A DNA stretch of 64,000 bases. It comes from Eutrigla gurnardus (taxonomy: Eukaryota > Chordata > Actinopteri > Perciformes > Triglidae). The notes under the pieces are model-generated. The model worked only from the letters and a program-made list of their open reading frames with translations. It ran no database searches and was not told the DNA's origin. The position numbers and the translations under genes are program-made. The stretch spans positions 2,714,520 through 2,778,519 of the forward strand of contig OY741271.1 in assembly GCA_963514095.1 (NCBI GenBank). Direction: 5' to 3'. The stretch's first letter is position 1; each line of letters starts with the position of its first letter. Shown in pieces: positions 58,501 to 64,000 of the stretch.

Positions 58501-60882
58501 CTAAGCAGTGTACTCTGTGCATGTGGTTGAGGAATGGCATGGATATTCAAGTGTATTTGAATGGCATCTGTTTGTTTCAGTCAAGATTATGCTACAAAAT
58601 AACTTTCCTCAGCTATATTTAAGTCCCCTTTGAAGAGCCAACCATCAATTTTAAAAATCCCAGTTTATTCCCAATAAATTCCCATTAATTCCCATGGAAA
58701 GTTTCCACTTTTGAATTCCCGGAATTTTGCAACCCTAGCCGTAGCCCACACACCAATGGGTGTTGTCACCATGACGTAGACCGTCTGTGGTGGGAGCCCT
58801 TTATGTGGATGTGCACTGGTCCCACTAACGTTAATTGTCTAACTGGTGTCGTCTGTATAATTTCCATCCAGGGTGAAGTGAGTCCTCACAGGCAGCTTCA
58901 GTTCCTTGAGCAGCTTCTAACTTTAATACCTGGCTGCAAGGAGTCTGCTGGGCCTCGGCTGGACCATGAACTGCTCTTGAACGAGCTCTACGCTGCTGAC
59001 AACCTGCCTCACTTAACACAAATGCTCAGACCCACCCTGGACCCCTGGCCTGCAGACATCAAGTATGTCTTAGCCCACATCATGTATGCTGTCTTAGCAT
59101 GCATCAAGTATGGATGCTTTCTTAGCATGATCAAGTATGGATGCTTTCTTAGCCCACATCAAGTATGTATGCTGTCTTAGCCCGCATCAAGTATGTATGC
59201 TGTCTTAGCCCGCATTAAGTATTAGCACACATCATGTATACTATGTAATGTCCTAGCACACATCAAGTTTGTATACTATCTTTGGACACATCAAGTATGT
59301 ATACTGTGTTCGCACACATCAAGTATGTATTAGCAGACATTGGTTCCAATCCGCTGCATGCTGCCTCTTTTAATGTCAGGTGAATAAAAGAGGTTCTTTG
59401 TAGCGCTGTAGCCACTAAACCCCGCCCACTTCTTAGTCCCCCAATGAAATGTGAAGAATTTGTTTTAAATCCTACTTTTGATGACTCCGGTGAAATATTT
59501 AATTACGTCCCGTAGCAGAAGCTGAAGACTTCCTTTCCCCTGCTTCTTTAAACAAACTTGCAATAAGAGAGTGACTTGATGGATCTTCATATCATGTTCT
59601 GTTTTCTGTTGTTGTCCTGCAGCATCAGTGACTTCCTGTTTCCTGTCCTTGGCCTCTTATTGCCTCATCTTATCTCAGGGCTTTGCAGGGGGACACCAGT
59701 TCCTGCTGTAAGCCGGCTGGAGAACAGGCTGCTGATGTCGCCACCCTTCTGCAGCAGACTCGGGCAGCACTAGAGCAGCTCCAGTCTGAGGTATGAGGCT
59801 TTTCTCAGCTTGAAGTACGTCCCTCGTCCCCGAATGCATCACAAGGAGTGTGTCCTTCGTGGACAGTTGCTGCCAGGAGGTTCAGCTCATCTCAGATGTG
59901 TACCTGTCTGCTGTGTCCTCTGTCCTCCTTAGTGTGACTTCCTGAGCGGTGAACCCTGTAGTCCTGGCGTCTTCTCTCCCAGCTCGCTGCGAGTGGCGGC
60001 ATCCGACCTCCAGCTGTTCATGTCTACGTTCAGCCAAGTTTACCAAACGGACATGAGAGCTTCCTGCAGCCGAGATCCGCCCGGCTGCAGCCCAGAGGCC
60101 GACGTCTTCCAGAGGACACACCGCCTGCTGCTGGCCTTCATCACGGTCAGACTTGAATTGTTGTTTGTCAATGAGAAAGATTGACATGATCTGCTTGAAA
60201 TGAAGGCAGGAACAAGTATTTTGCCATGTTGAGATGGGATATTTCTTAAATGAAAGAAAGTTGCTTTGGTCAACCTTTTTATGTGGCGTTTAAAAGAAAA
60301 GTCTGAAATGGACTTAAAAGAGTTTGGTCACTGAATCTCCAGCTATGTTGACACTGGGTGTCGACGTCCACCTGTAAAAGCAGAAGGTCAGACCATCGTT
60401 CCCCCTTGTGTCATTCCTCAGGAGCTGGAGATGCTGAAGGAAGTCTCGGAAGCTTCTGGAAGCATGAAGGAGGAAGTAAACCAGCTCCAAACGCAGCCTG
60501 GAGCACAAACGCGAACGCTGCGTAAGTCCAGCTTCTCTTTCAATGTGTCCAGATGCTCTTTGAAGACTTGGGGGCTTGAGGGGTGTTATTCAGCAGAATC
60601 AGAAGGAACGACAGAGTCTCTGCAGGTCCCTCTAGTCATGATTCCTGTCTGTCTCTAGACTCTGTCCACACTTGTGGTGGGTCTGAGGTGACGTTCAGGA
60701 TCTGTCTACACGTTATTCAGCGACTTGTTGCATATTAAAACCCTGTGAATCTTTGTTTCCTGCTGCTTCTTTTTTCAGCAAACCGACTGAAGGAATTAAG
60801 AAGGCAACTTGAAGACTTTCTCTCCCGTGCTGATGGCGTCCCCAGACCCAGACCGCCAGACCATCAGGTTCCACACAAATAA
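55486..60882 (+). CDS. haus7: HAUS augmin-like complex subunit 7 (9 exons)
   Basis: HAUS7 is one of eight augmin subunits that recruit gamma-tubulin to spindle microtubules for branching nucleation and centrosome integrity. Nine exons (55486-55542, 56100-56215, 56300-56364, 56448-56510, 58872-59062, 59679-59790, 59933-60145, 60422-60521, 60779-60882) give about 339 residues against 368 in human. Matching landmarks: CPLLDGLY, LLCAPSQVRTAILTWICS, QELMLC, RQLQFLEQLLTL, LDPWPADIK and a coiled-coil stretch VATLLQQTRAALEQLQSE. All phases join except for one surplus G in exon 4. AATAAA overlaps the stop codon. Confidence 0.92.
56100..56215 (+). CDS. haus7: haus7 exon 2
   Basis: TAGCPLLDGLYLQEMDCMLQ and LLCAPSQVRTAILTWICS, acceptor gtttag, phase 2 out. 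It is the conserved N-terminal motif of the family (human CPFLEGLY, ELLCSPSEYR). Confidence 0.92.
56300..56364 (+). CDS. haus7: haus7 exon 3
   Basis: SINPNFAKTMLVRSGGPDVL and TK, acceptor tttacag, phase 2 in, phase 1 out. Weakly conserved in sequence but the frame fits both neighbours. Confidence 0.85.
56448..56510 (+). CDS. haus7: haus7 exon 4, with 1-nt frameshift
   Basis: It begins (G)AAATGGCC (EMALLG) in the incoming frame. The conserved QELMLCRAEDLDLIR is in another frame. The break is at a run of four G (ctggggtcag). Exon length 63, where 62 is needed for the downstream phase. Confidence 0.85.
56955..57595 (+). repeat. dispersed repeat with internal triplicate, partner of 25058-25560
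   Basis: Shares blocks with the minus-strand copy in ninjurin intron 2. Near its start a unit of about 74 bp (tctgctggccaccaggggg ... aatggtcctacttct) is repeated three times (about 57005-57210). Confidence 0.85.
57643..58737. mobile_element. hAT-type non-autonomous element in haus7 intron 4
   Basis: Ends tagggttgcaaa and ttttgcaaccccta-like (aaccctA), flanked by a perfect 8-bp duplication GCCGTAGC at 57635-57642 and 58738-58745, the hAT signature. It has A/T-rich subterminal repeats (gggaatt, ccatggaaa) and no transposase. Confidence 0.9.
58872..59062 (+). CDS. haus7: haus7 exon 5
   Basis: GEVSPHRQLQFLEQLLTLIP, LDHELLLNELYAADNLPHL and LDPWPADIK, phase 0 in, phase 2 out. The donor gtatgt is reproduced many times in the minisatellite that follows. 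Confidence 0.93.
59063..59340 (+). repeat. minisatellite derived from the haus7 exon 5 donor
   Basis: About ten imperfect units of 20-35 bp built on cacatcaagtatgtatgctg and tcttagcc. The first unit is the real exon end plus donor (acatcaa/gtatgt). Confidence 0.92.
59679..59790 (+). CDS. haus7: haus7 exon 6
   Basis: I chose the acceptor tatctcag/GGCTTTGCAG because it gives KALQGDTSSCCKPAGEQAAD and VATLLQQTRAALEQLQSE in phase. The nearby tttgcag would shift the frame. Heptad-like leucines suggest a coiled coil. Confidence 0.87.
59933..60145 (+). CDS. haus7: haus7 exon 7
   Basis: CDFLSGEPCSPGVFSPSSLR, VAASDLQLFMSTFSQVYQTD and VFQRTHRLLLAFIT, phase 0 in and out. It corresponds to human VTSDFHQLILAFLQVYDDEL. 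Confidence 0.92.
60422..60521 (+). CDS. haus7: haus7 exon 8
   Basis: ELEMLKEVSEASGSMKEEVN and QLQTQPGAQTRTL, phase 0 in, phase 1 out, donor gtaagt. Confidence 0.88.
60779..60882 (+). CDS. haus7: haus7 exon 9 and stop
   Basis: NRLKELRRQLEDFLSRADGV and PRPRPPDHQVPHK, then TAA. Acceptor ttttttcag, phase 1 in. AATAAA at 60878-60883 overlaps the stop, so the functional poly(A) signal may lie further on. Confidence 0.88.
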
Positions 60883-60889
60883 ATGTGGG

Positions 60890-61370
60890 ATACCCAGCCT
60901 ATATTTTGTTATGTCCTTTATTCAGGAACACAGCACTGGTCCAGTGAACTTTTTGGTGCACTTTGCACCAAAGACAGGCTAATAAAACATTTCCCCCTTA
61001 GGTTAACTTGCAAATATAAACAGCGTGCACTTACTCAGTGAATAATGGTAACAGAATGAAGTCTGTCTGTCTGTCTGTATCCTCATCCCCAGTCATAGCT
61101 GCAGCCATATATTTAATAAAAAATATTTCCAGTTGGCACTGAACAACACTAACTGTTGTAAACTGTCTTGATGCAGCGAAATAAAACAAAACATGCATTT
61201 GCCAATATTATGGTCGACAACAGGTTTGCAGTTTTCAAGTTTTTGGTAACAGCATAATGGTCTAAACTTCTAACAATGTACTTGCAACTGTCAACATTTA
61301 CATGGTGTGGAGAAAAAACCTGAGGTATAAACTTTGGACCAAACATATTGTGGTGGAAATCGGTTTATCC
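60890..61370. other. haus7 downstream region
   Basis: No gene seen. A short (CTGT)n run lies at about 61061-61078, and further AATAAA-like sites occur near 61112 (tttaataaaaa). Confidence 0.6.
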
Positions 61371-61668
61371 CAAACATGGAGCATCTGTGAGTATCCAGTT
61401 CAAGGATGAGCTTCTGAAGTACTTCAAAGAAGGCTTTCAGTTCCCGAGGATAACTGAGGTTCAGTGCATATATGATACCCATTAATAGTGCACATGCAGA
61501 GGCTATGTCTCCCCCCCCCCCCACACACACACACACACACGAATTACATTACATTCTGTTCAGGAACATTATTGTTTATTCATTTGTTAATATTTATTAT
61601 TTTCAAGAGAGAACACACAAATGAGGGCGACTGGGAATAGAAAATCATTTTTATTTTCATTGTTTTAA

Positions 61669-61741
61669 ATTTTTTTTTTTTTTTTTTTTCAGATGGCGCT
61701 CTAGGCGACCGCCTATATCGCCTATGCCAAGAGCCGGCCCT
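61669..61741 (-). mobile_element. small poly(A)-tailed insertion in the pseudogene
   Basis: On the minus strand cagggccggctcttggcata, ggcgatataggcggtcgcct and agagcgccatctg are followed by about 22 A. It interrupts the third exon block just after INVDGGDT. The family is not named. Confidence 0.65.
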
Positions 61742-61849
61742 GGGTATCACCTCCATCAACATTGATGCTGTAGATGCCGAGGGTAACTTGTCCAAGCTCC
61801 CTCTCAACGGCTGTAGCATCAGGATCCTTTACATTAGAGGGAAAGAGGA

Positions 61850-62369
61850 CAAAATTAAACTATGAAATCAAAAACTTCCAAAGAGTGACTTTTGCATTTC
61901 AGATTACCTTCAGATAATAATTTAATGAAAAAAAAACATGATACTTCAAACAGTGCTGTATGTATAAAAATAACAAGTAGTTAGTAGTAGATTTTTTAAT
62001 GTAATAAACACCAACTCTGCCATACATTTTTTACTTTCACTAAATTTGGACTTTTTCAGTTTTTGTTTACATTGTGTCGACAAGTGTTCCTATTATTTTG
62101 CCCCCCTAATGTATGTTACTACCACAATACTAAGAACACATTTTAATACAAGTTGTATATAAATATAATGCCCTCCAGTACACCACCACTTACTCCAACC
62201 TCAATAATAAACAAAGTAGAATGATCACCTTTCTCACGTGTAAAATATTTGAATTGCATTAGATTGTGCAAACAAACTGATTCCACGCAAATGATAAAGA
62301 TTAGTTATTCAAGATTTAGTTCAATACAGGTATAAACTTGGGGGCGCATAAACATTTAAAATGACCTAC
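61850..62369. other. AT-rich intron-like stretch
   Basis: Nothing recognisable between two exon blocks of the decayed gene. The same holds for 62460-63030. Confidence 0.6.
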
Positions 62370-63589
62370 CAGGTATTCTTTGAAGAGGATGCTTGGGTCT
62401 TCATTCAGGTAGAAGTGCCCTGAGAATGCACTCCCTTTTCTTTTCAACAGTTTCATTCTAAAGAAGAGAAATATTTTCTTAGAAATACTTTAAGACTACA
62501 CATACATACAAACATACAAATGGCCAGGGCACCGTATCATAAGTTGTCCCTTTTTAGAGGGTACGGGCTGCACAGTGACAGTTCTCTTGTCAAAACGAGT
62601 TACCACCACTTTATAGATGTCACATTAAGCAGGGAAGGGAAAGAACACCAGTAAAGCATTTTCCTTCTTTGTTTAAACATTTCTTTCATATCCAAAACCT
62701 GAATATTTCACAATAATTACTAATGGATAAACCTGAGAAAAGAGGGCTCAAGTTTTAGTATGGATCAGGAAAATGTGGTCGTGCTGCATGTTGAGTAGCA
62801 AACCTTCTGTTTGATCCCTAAACACAGCTACGGTCACTGATCCGTTTTTAAATTAGGTGACTGCAAATCAAAAATAGCAATGTGTTTGAAAGAAGCACAG
62901 AAGCTGCTGTTCAGGCTTCGTTGACAACAATGAAATCACAATTTAATACTCATTGGGGCACATTGACGGATGTGATTAGTTTCTCATCATCACCTTATAA
63001 TTCCATGATGTCTTCTAGCAATAGCAAAACATACCTGTGTGATTGTGGACAAGATGATGGTAATGTTCCTCCCTGCAGAGTGCAAGGGATTTGAGACCAG
63101 GGGAGCGGTTGTAATCCTGACAAATTCTGCTTCCACCTGGAAACATAATGTCCATAATAAACATATTATTGGCACCTACTAAACATTCAACCTTATAGTA
63201 GGACTTCAAAGGTTTTTTTTACATTCTGCACATATATTCTAAATTCAGTACATCCCTGTAACTTCCCAAAGTACTAAGATACTCAAGCGCAATCTCATCA
63301 CAAAATGGTATAAAAAGCAGACTGCACAACTAAAAAGTGTGTCCTGTGACATGGTTACATTATACACAAAAGAATAAGGCATTGCTGGCCGGAAGAACAA
63401 CAACTGTGCCAGAGACACGAAGAACATCGGCAACAACTGCAGGTCATTTTCACATTCCATCCCTAACTGATAGATAGAGAAAAATAAGGTTATGGGATCA
63501 TACCTGTTATGACTACAGCGCCTTGGCCACACAGGAGGGACCATGAATCATCAGTGAACCATCACTTGGGACCTGAAATACTGCAACAT

Positions 63590-63663
63590 CCATCCATCCA
63601 TCCATTGTCTCCCGCTTATCCTGTATTCAGGGTCGCGGGGGGGCTGGAGCTGATCCCAGCTGT
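63590..63663 (-). mobile_element. 5'-truncated SINE-like stub with 12-bp target duplication
   Basis: Only the 3' end of the GGATG-tailed retroposon is present (cagctgggatcagctccagc ... ggatggatggat on the minus strand). It is flanked by a perfect direct repeat atactgcaacat (63578-63589 and 63664-63675). The final 63676-64000 shows no supported feature. Confidence 0.93.
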
Positions 63664-64000
63664 ATACTGCAACATGATGATTACCAAAAGAGAGAAAGAA
63701 AACAAAATTTATTTATAAAGATATCAACAGATTCATTTTTGGTGCATATTTTTAATAGGGCCCTTTAGAACTACAATAACAAAAATACTACTTACTACTT
63801 AAAATAGAAGATGAGTGCCATGCAGTGTCAGAGCTTAACATACTTCAGGTTCACACATGGTACCTTTCCCAGTGTTGATCTATATTGAATGCAGAAAAAT
63901 GGCTTCACTTAGTTCATTCTACTTGGGAAGAAACATTTAGAACCAAACTTTTTTTTAGCTAAAGATACATTGACTTTAAACATACTGTATAGAGCAAGTA

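Larger units (their letters stand above)
61378..63136 (-). pseudogene. decayed copy of an expanded fish gene family
   Basis: Four exon-like blocks on the minus strand follow the order of a fish family I know only as uncharacterised. 63136-63035 (acceptor ttccag, donor gtatgt): VEAEFVRITTAPLVS, then a deletion and ITIILSTITQ. 62457-62370 (tttag, gtaggt): VEKKRECILRA, frameshift, FYLNEDPSILFKEYL. 61826-61742: DPDATAVERELGQVTLGIYS, ending in a poly(A)-bearing insertion. About 61512-61378: ASACALLMGIIYALNLSYPR and ELKAFFEVLQKLILELD. The frameshift, the deletion and the inserted element argue for a pseudogene. Confidence 0.6.

Overview
This is a 64 kb piece of a ray-finned (teleost) fish genome. 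The evidence is vertebrate intron-exon genes with GT-AG junctions, teleost-type mobile elements (Tc1-like, PIF/Harbinger, hAT, fish LINE and SINE families, Ty3-type LTR elements) and long GT/CTAT/TTA microsatellites. A run of 200 N at 54757-54956 marks a scaffold gap, so single-base frameshifts may be assembly errors. The species cannot be named; the short filamin introns suit a compact percomorph genome.

Layout. (1) 47-16456, + strand: the last 28 coding exons of filamin A (flna), from the second half of Ig-like repeat 8 to the stop codon. All exon phases join. The two hinges and dimerising repeat 24 are present, but the exons for Ig repeat 9 are absent. (2) 16457-24800: the flna 3' UTR, then an intergenic stretch of nested DNA transposons holding a dead ITS2/28S rDNA fragment and a 740-bp palindrome. 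(3) 24801-28727, - strand: three exons of a ninjurin gene (closest to ninj2), with a GC-AG intron; the last exon was not found. (4) 29192-31050: an intron-containing Tc1/IS630-type transposon with a decayed transposase. (5) 32.2-49.5 kb: a transposon nest. A second copy of that Tc1-type element is interrupted by a MITE, by an 8.6-kb Ty3/gypsy element with LTRs and by a Gmr1-like element (integrase upstream of reverse transcriptase). Beside these lies a short LTR element carrying 42-bp and 69-bp minisatellites. (6) 49.5-55.5 kb: a broken LINE riddled with MITEs, a Harbinger element, a SINE and the gap. Its GAA-rich tail ends at the next gene. (7) 55486-60882, + strand: haus7, all nine coding exons, with one apparent 1-nt frameshift in exon 4. 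(8) 61.4-63.1 kb, - strand: a decayed copy of an expanded fish gene family.

The host genes do not form one pathway. Filamin A crosslinks actin, ninjurins are small two-pass plasma-membrane proteins, and HAUS7 is an augmin subunit for spindle microtubule branching. FLNA and HAUS7 both lie in human Xq28, so their proximity here looks like conserved synteny. No wholly new biological system was proven. The strongest leads are the clean loss of filamin repeat 9, the complete -1 frameshift signal and tRNA-Pro-type primer site of the Ty3 element, the integrase-first element with a SCAN-like Gag, the LINE tail that abuts the haus7 start codon, and a haus7 minisatellite that multiplies its own 5' splice site.
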